From Rhynchonema sp. JSB1_4 (taxonomy: Eukaryota; Nematoda; Chromadorea; Monhysterida; Xyalidae): a DNA stretch of 64,000 nt. The stretch covers positions 1-64,000 of the forward strand of contig JASAMV010006598.1 of the NCBI GenBank assembly GCA_030248065.1, written 5' to 3'. The notes beneath the pieces are model-generated. The model was not told where the DNA came from. It saw only the letters and a list, made by a program, of their open reading frames with translations, and ran no database searches. The position numbers and the translations under genes are program-made. Shown here piece by piece: positions 37,961-48,901 of this stretch; within the stretch, counting starts at the first letter, position 1, and every line of letters starts with the position of its first letter.

Positions 37961-38381
37961 CCGCCGAAAACATCAGATATTTCTGGTTGCGAGCTCATTC
38001 AGCACCAAACGGCCATGTTCATTGCAGTACTTTATTTTCAAGTTTGACGGTTTTGAAACCCTTACATATTTTAAGCAACGTCTCCTTCAACGCAACTTCA
38101 GCTGCGCATCGATTACGACAGTTACGACAACGTGGCAACTCGCACGTTGCTTTGGTTGAAATTAGGCTCGCAAAATGGGGTTTGTACTGGCCTGCGCAGT
38201 GAATCGATACACCGCGATCGTCACACCGACCGTAGATGCCTCGGTTAGTGGCATATCAGTAGCAATGTCAGGCGCAATTATCGAGCGGTCAAGAAAAGCA
38301 ATTTAAACAGAACACCGACTGTGCCGGCGATACTACACGGGTGTGTGGTTTCACAAAGGAAGTTGTGCACAGTGTTGCGAC

Positions 38382-39063
38382 CAGGGTTGTTTCAAAAAAA
38401 AGTGGTTAATTAAAAAAATTAAAAAAAATTTTTTTTGAAACTCAGATTTTGCTTTTTTTAATAAAAAAAGGTTGCCCAAAATGGGCTGAAATGTCCAAAA
38501 ATGGCCTTTTTCGAGGCAAAAAATTGGCACTTTTTTCTGTGGACGAGACAATTTTTCCAAAATCGAGCCTGCGGCGCCCTGTATTGTCACCAAATCCGTA
38601 CAGGGATGCGCGGGGCTGGTCTTTTATAGTGATGTGGCACCGATAATGTACTACTACATGCTACTACACATGTATATATGTAGGTCTGGTGCAAAACCGG
38701 GCGCGCAAAGTCGATCTGACGCGCAAGATTTGGGCTGTAATCGATATTTTGATGGTCGTATATCAGATATACGGCATTAGATGCATTAAAACGTACGGCA
38801 TGCTACAATACATCAGAGTAACATCGTTAGTGAACATCAACCTCAGACTGGTCGGAGACCCTGGAATCTGCACAATACTACCGGGTGTCACCACACAAGT
38901 TCGGTCTCAGGCGAAAATTTTTCAATTTTTGAAAAATATGTTGTATCGATTTCATTTTTCCTGAAACGTCGTTTGCAACACTCTTACTAATAAAAAAATT
39001 TTTCGTCAAAAAAAAATTTTTTTTTAAAAAAAGCTCGTTAGTTCAAATTTTTTTTCAACCCTG
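38382..39063. mobile_element. hAT-type MITE, CAGGGTTG family
   Basis: Starts CAGGGTTGTTTCAAAAAA and ends TTTTTTCAACCCTG. The exact 8-bp repeat GTTGCGAC flanks it at 38374-38381 and 39064-39071. It carries a longer, mostly unrelated interior (682 bp) than copy 1. It sits directly against the start of tandem duplication unit 2. Confidence 0.88.
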
Positions 39064-39073
39064 GTTGCGACAG

Positions 39074-40207
39074 ACAAAATTACGGATGGCTCGGCAGAAT
39101 TTCTCAGGAAACAAAAAAGTGATAAAAATTGCAACGTATGCATTGGTGATACACACACCTATCCGGTGCTGCTAAATTTGCAAAAAATTATGGCAAGCTT
39201 GGAAAGATTTGACCAGAAAAAATTTAGTGTGGGTAACTCTTGTCTTGGTTCGCTTCACGGAGTTGTGTTTGTTTAGGAAAAGGTATGAGAAAAGTCGGAC
39301 ATTTTTTTGCTTTTCAAATCCTGAATTTACTGAATTCTTTTCCAAAGAAACGACCCTGATTTGTTTTGGCCATATTTGTTAAGAGCATTCGACCAAGTTT
39401 CAGTTCATCAGGACACGTCGATATGAGTAGCCTGATTTTTATAGTTGACCCGGAACAAATTTTTGGACCATAGTTTCGGACGTTTGCCACTCACGCAGCT
39501 GGCACTGTACTTCATCCAGTCAATTCACTCAGAGCGAAGGCTTTGAACTTTTAGTTTTTCAATAAAAAGAATGTTAATTTTGTTCTCATGCTCATGATCA
39601 TCAACGGGCGCCTGGTTCTGCTGGTGGTGTGCTTTCTCATAAATTTTTCACATGAAAACGAACAACAGGACAGCTGCATGAAATACAGGCATCCGAATAC
39701 GAACTACACATCCGGTGGTGTAACCGCCAGTTTTGAAAATGGCACACTTCAGTGTCACATCACTTTCCGCCACAATAATGTGAAAGCGTTAAACGACACC
39801 GAAGCTCAATCGTTTTGCCGGTCGTACTTTCCGAGCGGTTTCAAACCCGGCAAGCTGACCCGGAACGAGCAAGAACAATTCCTATGCGAATATGATGAAG
39901 CCAAAGGTTGGAAACGCACAGTAATTCATTGAGACATTGCGATTTTAAATAATTAGCCAAGTTTAAAATTCTTGTAGGTTTCTCAGGAAGCGGACGAACA
40001 ACAATTTCAACAACAACAACAAGCCCGACAGTTACGACAACAACAACAACAACAACAACGGCAACTCCGAACATAACAACGACAACCACAAAACGATCAA
40101 TAGAAACGAGACGAATGGTGTCACTTGGGCTTGCGATTTTCGTGATTGCTTTTCTGCTCGTTTCCGCTGCTGCTTTTGCCGCGTTTGTGTGGTGCATGCG
40201 TAGATGA
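39074..40207 (+). repeat. Tandem duplication, unit 2
   Basis: Counterpart of 35785-37212. Small indels and substitutions are spread over the flank and the gene. The left boundary falls within a few bases of the target duplication of the hAT MITE ending at 39063. Confidence 0.85.
39588..40207 (+). CDS. Threonine-rich mucin-like type I membrane protein, copy 2
   Basis: Exons 39588-39906 and 39978-40207 in phase 1 give 182 aa. The signal peptide, four-cysteine ectodomain, Thr stretch, membrane helix and basic tail follow the same order as in the copy at 36282. The mucin region is about 100 residues shorter, with one PNIT unit. Both copies keep open frames and splice sites although the ectodomains differ at many residues, which suggests both are functional. 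Confidence 0.78.
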
Positions 40208-40430
40208 CACATGATTATTGTGATACAAATACTAATGTTATGGTAAGATGGTCCCAAACCTGCTTGTGTATACCTACATCACTTTTTCTTTTCAAATCAT
40301 ACACGGTTTAGGACATCGTTGGCAGTGCTCCACAACATGGACCTCCGGATCTTTTGTTTGCAATCCTCGCACGTGTGGGTATGCAATGGATATAACCCTC
40401 TACTGTCGTTTCATGATTCATTAGGCCGCT

Positions 40431-40503
40431 GTCTGACAAAAGCTAAAAGCAAAAAGTTTACAACGCACTTTTTGCTTTTTGCTTTTGTCAGAGAGCGACA
40501 GCG
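40431..40503. repeat. 73-bp inverted repeat
   Basis: CTGTCTGACAAAAGC at the left and GCTTTTGTCAGAGAGCGACAG at the right enclose mirrored AAGCAAAAAG / CTTTTTGCTT words. Probably a tiny MITE or solo hairpin. Confidence 0.6.
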
Positions 40504-40801
40504 AGTTCACCGGAACTTTGACTGTTGCTCCTCCGCTATCAGCCACTCCTCCACCGTCACTCATCCGAAAAACGTTAAACATTATAGGTAAATGATTAGG
40601 GGACCTTGATTTGCTTCGTAGGCATGATATTTATCACTAACAACCGTCCAAACCACCAAACACACAATCAACTGAAAAAGTTCGAACACTTTTGGCCGGG
40701 CCAAATCTCGACCAGGTGAAAACAAATCATGCTCACAGGCAAGCAATGCAGACAGATGGCTTGTTCTGCTGTAAAATTAATCAGTGACGTCATACCTAAC
40801 C

Positions 40802-41270
40802 CAGGGTTGGGCAAAAAAAACGACGGCGTTTTTTTCTTAAAAAACGACGTTTTGTTAAAAAACGTCTGGTTCGTTTTTCATTTTTTTTAAATCCTGAATT
40901 TCCTTGATTTTCCCTGCATTTTCAGGAAAAGTATCCTGACTTTCAAGGAAAATCATTTTTTGTCCCATTTTTTAATAAAATTTTCGACAAATTTTTACTT
41001 TGTCGAGATACGTCGATACACGGAGTTTGACTTTCGATGATGACCCCGGCCAAAGTTGGTCCCATGATGCGGGTCTGATATTGGATGTAAACAACTCGCT
41101 AGAAAAGGGATAAAACCCGTTTATTTTGCCTCAGAACACATATAATTACTTCATTTAACCACGTTTTCTTCCCAACATGAGCGTTTTCCAATTTTTGTGG
41201 GGCATGTTTTGGTCATCTGGGCGTTTAAAAAAATGATTTTTTTGAAAAAAGAGTTTTTTGCCCAACCCTG
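40802..41270. mobile_element. hAT-type MITE, CAGGGTTGGGC family, copy 2
   Basis: CAGGGTTGGGCAAAAAAAAC at the left and TTTTTTGCCCAACCCTG at the right. The interior is largely the reverse complement of copy 1 (27921-28430), including the words around GACCCCGGCCAAAGTTGG. The flanks ACCTAACC/ACCTAGTC keep 6 of 8 bases of a decayed target duplication. Confidence 0.85.
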
Positions 41271-42308
41271 ACCTAGTCTACAGCCAATTCCAGGGTTGGA
41301 TTAAAAACAGTTTTATTAGCGAACTTTTTTTAACTTTTTTGAATTTAAATTGTTTTAAAATTTACTTTTTTTATTCCGAACCACAAAAATTTCGGTTCTT
41401 AATGTGAAACAATTGTCGAAATTTTTTGTAAGTATGTTTGATTGTACTTGAGAATATAGGAATAGTTGACACCGACCAGTTGTGTTCACAAACGGGCAGT
41501 AGCGAGGTGATATTTTTTACGATGAGCCAGATAAAGTGACAGTTCGCGTTGGGGATAGTCTGTCCACCATATGTGCCTAAGATTGCAGTATAAAAAGTGA
41601 TGGCGTGTCACGGGAAAGGTAACTGATTGGCGCATTTTTTAAGCAAAGTTACATGAAAACACCTGCATAACTCGCGGTTTTGGAACGATAATTTTAGACT
41701 TCAAGCAGATTTGACTTGCTGGAATAACTGAATGCGCACATAATGACGGCTGCTGAGGTAGTTTGGTACAGCCACGGACTGCCTAACGTTGTAATGACAT
41801 TGTACCGATTCGAAATACAAGCGCCGCCGGCGATTTTTTGAGCGTGATTCTACAGTGTTCAAGCATCAAAAATTATGTTACGTACGAATGTTGATTCAAC
41901 GAAGAACCCATAATCATATTTTATTAGTTTTCTGGTATATTTCGCCTGCTGCTTTTGTCGTTTTATGCGTGATGACGAGGTATTGTTCACCGGGTAGTTT
42001 TTCGCTGCGCAATAAAAACGAATTTTCAACTCAAGCCATTTAGAGTTTGAGAAACTAAGGCTTTCGGCTCAGCCGGACAAGACGCTAGCTGATGGAATGG
42101 ATTCATAGGTGTTTTGAAGCGCACAGTTCAACATTTATTTAGATATACATTGTCAGTGATTTCAGTAATGCCCAAATAAACGAATCATCAGCTTTAATGT
42201 GCGTAATACGTAATACTATCATCTCATCACACAAGGAATGCGCAAATATCATATCTTCAGAAAAAGTTCAGAAAAGGAGCAGGTGTCAAGAGAAAAATTG
42301 TCTATTTG

Positions 42309-43302
42309 TTAACCTCGAAGATTGTGGGTCTCAAACGGATTATCTTCAAAAGTTCTTCTCTTCTTCAATCGCTTTCGCGTATTGCTCTCTGAATGCAAGA
42401 TGCTGCGCAAAATAATTAGAACAGCAAAACTGATGATTCCACATTCCACCAACTCAATGTCATACTGGCACAAGAACGCGTTCAGCTTGAGCGAACAGCT
42501 GAGCGAATATAGTGATCGAGATTCCATGCTCACTGCAGCACAACAATGACCGGGGTGTGGATGGCCTGCGCCATTCGTTAATTGATTCATCAATACTGAT
42601 CAATAGAGTGACTAAAAGTCATTGATTGATTCATATATTGACCTGTTTGAATCAATCTATTGATCAGTGCAGGATTAGCCAATCGACTGTTTGATGAATC
42701 GATGAATTAAGTGTGACTACGTAATCAATTAATTTAGTCACTTATGTACCTTCAGCCCAGAGCTCCCCATTGACCGGCCTCCGATCCATCCAAAACCAAT
42801 TTTTCTCCATCCCACAGTTCTTCCAAATCGGTGCATGGGCGCCCACCCACATGTAACTGACGTTGCGTGGCTAGAACAAGCAGGTTCGTGGGGCACGTTG
42901 AAACGAAACGAAGATAAATTTTTATATTTTACCGTCAAAGCTGTCAAATCAGTAGTTGTATCGTACGTGCCAAGAACGCCGTTGTTCAAATACCAATCCT
43001 TGCTTTTGCACATTTTCGCTTCCCATTTTCGTCCCATTGTCGCCCTTCCCACATAACATTTCCCAACGGCATCCCCGAACCATGCCAGTTGCTGTTTGTT
43101 GCTTGCGATATGGCGCTGAATGGGAAAGAATATATATAGAATGGTTATAACTTTATAGAATGGGAAGCAAATGATTCAGGGGTGGTGTTGTGGTGGAAAG
43201 ATTTCGGATGGAATTGTCCACCTGACAAGCAGCTGTGCTGGCGTGCGCGGGGCCGATCACCAACAGGAACACACAGAAGAATAAGAATAAGCGCCTCAAC
43301 AT
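42309..43302 (-). CDS. C-type-lectin-like secreted or membrane protein, copy B
   Basis: Exons in transcript order: 43302-43222, 43091-42910, 42856-42750, 42565-42309. 627 nt, 208 aa, in phase. The signal peptide is MLRRLFLFFCVFLLVIGPAHA. CTLD marks are GKCYVGRATMGRKWEAKMC, YMWVGAHAPIW, NWFWMDRRPVNGELWAEG, HCCAAVS and LYSLSC...AFLC. The calcium-site WND is absent, so calcium-dependent sugar binding is doubtful. After the fold a hydrophobic segment (GIISFAVLIILRSIL) and a basic tail suggest membrane attachment. The 53-bp intron between exons 2 and 3 is very short and was chosen for phase and fold continuity. Confidence 0.8.
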
Positions 43303-44026
43303 GACGATAATTTTGAAGATAAAGGCGGACTATGACAATTTTCCGTGACTTCTCGTTTTTTTTTTGGTAGACAAAAATGTAAAGCCAATGTGTACTCGGC
43401 CCGAATTCCAGAAAGCGCAACCGCCACCGGGGGTAGTCGACGAATATTGTTCGTTCTTCTTGTGATTAAACATCGCTGTATTTCATAAAAGCTTTGCGGA
43501 AATCTACATATCAGTCGGCAGTAATCCATTCCACTTCGAATATTCTGCACCGCTTTTTCACCCAGAAGAACTGCGCTGAACGAAAAAAATGCAGTCACCT
43601 TCCAAAGATCGCTTGTTGTCGTTCGAGCGCACAACATAAGCCAGCAGCGCAGAAGCCAGTGATCAAACTAATCGCAGACGTGTTCAAATTTTGGTGCCGG
43701 AAAAGTTCGATTAGGCGTTAAAAAGGATAAAAAACTTTTGGCAGTAGCAATCGGCGTTCTTTGGTCCACATATTTTCTTGCTCAACAACAAGATTCGTCA
43801 GTTTCTAGGGTTTAAAATTTTATGAACATTACTAAAACATAACAACAAATGTCTACCTTATCACAAAATCACCTTCCTTCTGAGTTCGCTATGCAAAAAG
43901 AAGTAATCAACAAGGCTGGTTGACCGGTCCAAAATAAATCAATCAAATCCAGATGTATCACAAAAATCTAATTTCGTACCAATATTCGCACAGTCAGTGC
44001 AAAGTGAGGTGCGCTCAGTGCGACAA

Positions 44027-45761
44027 TCAAGCACGCCTGCAATTAAAGTCTTCCTGCATTTTTACGAGTGACGTTTTATTCGAATTCTGAAAATTTTCAA
44101 AAAACATCAGAAAGCGAACCAACTTGACATGATGCTGACACAAGCGTGCGTCCAACGGCTGGTAACAATCCATCGAGTGTAGTTTTCCGGTCGACGTGCT
44201 CACGGCTGCGCAACAACGGTTGGCCATCGGATGACCTGCGGAATGGCATCGATCCCAATCAACTTTGAACGTGGTTAATTTACTGAATCAGTTTAAATTA
44301 GTTGACAAATCGAGCAATTGTTCGTGTCGTCGAGTGAATCAAGTTTGTAATCAATCAGACAAGCAAATCATGGATCAATGAACTGATCAGAAATAAACCA
44401 GTGAACTGAAGAATTCAATTATGTAATCGATCACTCGATCAGAAAATCCTTAATTAAAACTAACTTATAACCATTAATTGATCGAATCCAGCCTATGACC
44501 GACCTGAAGTCCACAACGCCGGATCCACTTGTGTCTTGTCAGCTTTCCACACCCAATTCTCCACCTCATCGCATTCCAGCTGACGGGCGGCGGGCGCAGT
44601 CGGATCCGGAACCTCTGGGGGAGGCACTCTTACGATCGGGACATTGGCACCCACCCAAATGTACTCGACCTTGTCGTTGTCTGGCTCGCTCTTGATCAAC
44701 GACTGCAATACAGTTGAGTCGGGTCAAATTTGAATATTCAAGCCCCCCACGCGCCAACGGCAAATTAAAGGCTAAACGTTGTTTTGTGTGGCCAACGTGT
44801 GTAGGTAAGTGTTGTGTTGTGTCCCAACGATTACCAATGATCAACTTGATCGAAATTAATACTGAAACTCGATCGTTCAAATAAAATTTGTGTTGGCCTG
44901 GCAGTGGTTCAACCGTGATTTTAGTCGAAGTGCTTACCTCCAAATTTTGTCAAATTTGATTGTCTCATACTGCAGCTTGGATATCAGTCAGGGTTGTGTG
45001 TGGTGATCAGATTTTTTATCGCTCCCGGACCGAGGTAAATTTTTAACTATAAGCCAATCTTTCACAACCAGAGCTTGATTGAACCACTGTGTCTTGTGGC
45101 GTCTGGATCCAACTTAGCGCGAGGCTCCATCAGACGATTTGATTTACGTGAATATATCAAACCGTCACTTACGGCAATCTCCTCCACATTCACTCCGGCA
45201 TCGATTTTCGCCAACACGCCGATTCGTAGGTGCACCGAATTGGGACAATCGTACGGAAACGATCGGCCCCACGCTTTGGGCTTGACTTTGACCACATAAC
45301 ATTTGTCGTTCACGGACGACCACCATGCGAACAGACGGTGATCGATTGCGGCGTGCCGCTGAGATAAAAGATGTGATCTTGTAAAGTCGAAACAAACTCT
45401 CGTAGTCTTTGTATCACTCGTACACCATATGACTGAAAAACATTTATAACTGCAAGTAGCTATTTGTAGTATGAGTTACAGCTACATTTTGTCTTCCGAT
45501 GACCTTTGGTTTGAGTAGCTTTTAGCGGACAGGAACAGCTTTACCCAGCTGCACTCCTTTTTTCATGGTCTGCAGGTGCATCAGGTCGTCGTCGCTTTGG
45601 TACATTTCTGAGATGTACTTGCGTTCCAGTTTTCATTTCTAAGTTTTTTGAGACACGCCTCACACCTCGCAACTGTAGCGGTCATCACCGTTCACGTGCT
45701 CTAATCCAATCGTAAGCCAACAGGAAAGCCAAATGAACGTGATGGTGCTTAGAGACATCAT
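44027..45761 (-). CDS. C-type-lectin-like secreted protein, copy A
   Basis: Exons in transcript order: 45761-45666, 45358-45173, 44702-44504, 44235-44027. 690 nt, 229 aa, in phase. The signal peptide lies in exon 1 (MMSLSTITFIWLSCWLTIG). CTLD marks are NDKCYVVKVKPKAWGRSFPY, YIWVGAN, NWVWKADKTQVDPALWTSG, RCCAAVST and SMDCYQPLDARLC. It has no WND calcium motif. It is a paralogue of the neighbouring copy at 42309-43302, and the last intron is at the same place and phase. A possible extra exon near 45530-45620 was left out because no phase-consistent joining was found. Confidence 0.82.
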
Positions 45762-46248
45762 GAAGGCTTCCGGTGCGCGTTTAGATGAAACGAGATTGGT
45801 CCGAATAAAAGTCACTGGTCGAATATGAATGAATGATCAAACCGAATTGCAGATGAAACGTTCTAACGTTCTAGATCTGTATGGCTGATCAATTGAATTG
45901 ACAGATCAATCAAACCAGCCATCTGTGAACTGGTTTGTTGTGAAACATACGGGCAATTATTTTGTTTCCCCTTTCTCAGTCAATGCTGCATGTTAAGATT
46001 GTGTCGCGACACAGAATGAAAAACGGGGCATACACCCCCTACCCTCCGAAGGAATGTGTTGTTGCTGGCTCCAGTTTTTTTAGCGTGCTTTATGTTTGTG
46101 TGAGCGGCCAACATTATTTTCTCTTTATTTCGTGTGTGCGTCACTTGGTGCGACGACATCGTCCGATCCAAGTGCGGCCATAAACGATCAATTGTGTTGG
46201 GCTTCCAGATTTTCCTCCGCCATGATTTACAAGAGAAGAGAAGAGATA
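45762..46248. other. Intergenic
   Basis: No coding exon seen. TGATCAAT-like words around 45830-45930 resemble those in the lectin introns. Confidence 0.4.
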
Positions 46249-46507
46249 TACCGTAAAAACCTAAATAGAAGGGGGGCTCTATTACCGTAAAAACCTAAAT
46301 AGAAGGGGGGCTCTATTAACTCACTGACCCCATTTTGGGGGGCTCTATTACGGGGGGGGCTCTATTCCGGGGGGCTTCTATTAATTCACTGACCCAAACC
46401 GGAAAAAATTGTTTCCAGAAATACCCCTAAAAACAAGATTGACTAATTACCTATACGGAAATCCACCCGTTTTGTGTGTGCTTAAGCATAGTCCCATACT
46501 TAAGCTT

Positions 46508-46573
46508 TAGGCTTCTATTTCAGGCTTAGGCTTAGGCTTAGGCTTGCGGTTAGGCTTCGGCTTAGGCTTAGGC
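46508..46573 (+). repeat. Interstitial TTAGGC array
   Basis: About seven copies of TTAGGC within 66 bp, some separated by short variants (GGCTTGCGG, GGCTTCGG). TTAGGC is the telomere repeat of nematodes. Single GGCTTAGGC words also occur near 9130 and 9366. Confidence 0.7.
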
Positions 46574-46852
46574 ACCAGTCTGAATCAAATAAAACACACA
46601 GCCACGACGAAAAACGGCTGTATCTCTCATGCACGCGTGGCGTGCTCGATCGGGTGGATTTCCGTATAATTAGTCGCTCGTCTAAAAACCCCAAAAAAGG
46701 GGTTTGGAAAGGATGTTTTTTTCGCTTGTAATTGCATTTATTCGTGTCCATTCGTCAATAAGAGGCGTATTATGTGCTCTGAACGAACAACAAACGTGCA
46801 TAAATGTACCTGTGCACCACTATCAAGCCTTAATACACTACTGTATAGGGGA

Positions 46853-47297
46853 CAGAGGTGGGAATCGGGCCGGCCCGGCCCGGCCCGACGTTCGGGCCGG
46901 GCCGGGCCGAGGTTTCCGGCCCGAACGGTCGGGCCGGGCCGGGGTGGCCGGCCCGAAAAGGCCCGACATCATCGAATTTCAATAAAAAAATCGTGATTTT
47001 TTAGGCTAAATTTGCCAAAATTTCTCGCGATTCTGCAAATTAGTACCGACTTCCATGATTATCAGGTATTTCTAAACCAAAAAACAGTAATTTTTGCACC
47101 AAAAAATTGCTTCAAAATATCATCAGAAAAAGTCGGGCCGAAAAAATCGGGCCGGGCCGGGCCGGGCCGACTTTTTTCCAAGTCGGGCCGGGCCGGACTT
47201 CCCGGCCCGAACTGTCGGGCCGGGCCGGGCCGGGCCGACCCCCGGACCTCGTCGGGCCGGGCCGGGCCGAGGTAACCCGGCCCGATTCCCACCTCTG
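46853..47297. mobile_element. hAT-type element, CAGAGGTGGGAATCGGGCC family
   Basis: Ends CAGAGGTGGGAATCGGGCC and GGCCCGATTCCCACCTCTG. Exact 8-bp repeat ATAGGGGA at 46845-46852 and 47298-47305. The paralogous unit has the uninterrupted site TATAGGGGATGTTAC near 50855. The interior is arrays of GGGCCGGGCC pointing inward from each end around an AT-rich core. Confidence 0.93.
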
Positions 47298-47411
47298 ATA
47301 GGGGATGTTACTTTGGGGGGGCTCTATTCTCCGGGGGGGGGCTCTATTAATTCACTGACCCCTTTTTGGGGGGCTGTATTACGGGGGGCTCTATTCCGGG
47401 GGGGCTGTATC

Positions 47412-48445
47412 AGGGTTTTTTTTTCAAAATTCACTAGGTGCAACTTAGGTGCAACCCCCCAATTTTTAGGTGCAAGCTGGCCAAAGTAGGTGCAACCCCT
47501 ATTTTGGACAAAAAACGCCAATTTTAGGCTTTTTTGCCAGGTTGTGTGTTCAATGCTATTTCCATGCTTTTAGAAGTTCAATAAAGTTGTAACGCTATGA
47601 ATGCCTTTTCCTTTAGCAAAAGCAAACTTTTCAGGGAAAGTTCAACTTTTTGTAGCACATTTTGTACTAGTTTCAAACAGTAAAATTTTCATGTCACCAT
47701 ATCCACATTTGGGGGTCACGTACGAATCAATTACTTTCGCTGTTCATTTACTGTGTGGGTATCTAATACTGTTGTCATGCTCTGCTCTAGTTCTAGTCAG
47801 TGTAGTTCCTGGGGGGAGGGGGTCCCCTCCTAAGGTACACTAACCGCCGCGACCAAGGTACACTAGTACACTAACCGCCGCACCAGGCACACTAACCGCC
47901 ACAATTTTTGCCTAAAATAGGCATTTTAGCCCAAGATGGGCATTTTAGGCCTAAAATGGGTAATTTTCAGGTCAATGTTGTCAAAAGTCGCCAAAATACC
48001 CTATTTATGGAGAATTTCTTCAAAAAAAATGGCAAAAATAGGTTAAATTTTTTACCTCAAAGGACTTTTTCCTGAATTTTGGTCTGCCCCCTCCTTCCCC
48101 CCACAGGGAGGTACACTAACCGCCGCACCGACAAAGTGGGTAGGTTCACTAACCGCCTCGCCGGACCAGGAACTACACTGATCCTAGTACAGCATGTATT
48201 TGTTTTGAATCTTATCACCAGCACACCAGGTACTAACTGTGTACGAAATCAATCAATCAGATCAATATTTTTTGTCGATGTCGACCAAATGCTTCGATGG
48301 AATTTATTGGAAGGAAAAGGAAGAAGGAAAAGCCGCGCAGCGCATTTTTTTGTTTCTAAGCTTTCCAGCCTTAAAAGATGCTGTATAAATGCTAAATTAA
48401 GCAAATAAGGGCCCAAAATTTTAGGTGCAAGCTTGCACCTAACCC
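47412..48445. mobile_element. Probable TIR element with TTAGGTGCAA repeats
   Basis: Begins CAGGGTTTTTTTTTCAAAAT, then TAGGTGCAAC repeats; the right part has GCACCTAACCCTG and more TTAGGTGCAA words. It contains the smaller element at 47798-48180. The target duplication is not clear and the right edge may lie further on, at about 48520. Confidence 0.5.
47798..48180. mobile_element. hAT-type element, CAGTGTAGTTCCTGG family
   Basis: Ends CAGTGTAGTTCCTGG and CCAGGAACTACACTG are exact inverses. The flanks GTTCTAGT/ATCCTAGT agree at 6 of 8 bases. The repeated word is ACACTAACCGCCGC. Same terminal sequence as 49221-49619. Confidence 0.78.
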
Positions 48446-48901
48446 TGAATTTTTAGGTGCAATTCTGAATTTTTAGGTGCAAATTGCACCTAAAAAGTGT
48501 CTAAAAAAACTATGGAGGTTTTTACGGTAATTCACTGACCCCATTTTGGGGGGCCTCTATTACGGGGGGGGCTCTATTCCGGGGGGCCTCTATTAATTCA
48601 CTGACCCGAACCTGAAAAATTGTTCCCAGAAATACCCCCAAAAACCCCTAAAAAGGGGTTTGAAAGGATGTTTTTTCGCTTGTAATTATGGGTGGGCACA
48701 ATACCCAATACCCAATACCAATACCACCCAATACCAATACCAATACCAGTGTTTGGTATTGGTATTGGGTCTAATTCTGGTATTGGGTATTGGGTATTGG
48801 TATTGAAGCTGGCCTGGTATTGGTATTGGGTATTGGTATTGGGTTTACCCAGGTATTGGGTCAAAACCAATACCCAATACTAATCCAGAAAAACCCAATA
48901 C

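Larger units (their letters stand above)
40208..42308. other. Intergenic with elements
   Basis: Contains a perfect-looking hairpin at 40431-40503, the hAT MITE at 40802-41270, and an unpaired CAGGGTTGG end at about 41292. No gene supported. Confidence 0.5.

Noticed and set aside
45526..45640. Minus-strand frame MYQSDDDLMHLQTMKK as an extra lectin exon
   Set aside because: No donor/acceptor pair joins it in phase with exon 1 and the CTLD exon, while skipping it gives a clean 229-aa protein.
46700..47500. Plus- and minus-strand frames rich in Gly, Arg, Pro and Ala
   Set aside because: They are translations of the GGGCC arrays inside the CAGAGGTGGG element, not genes.
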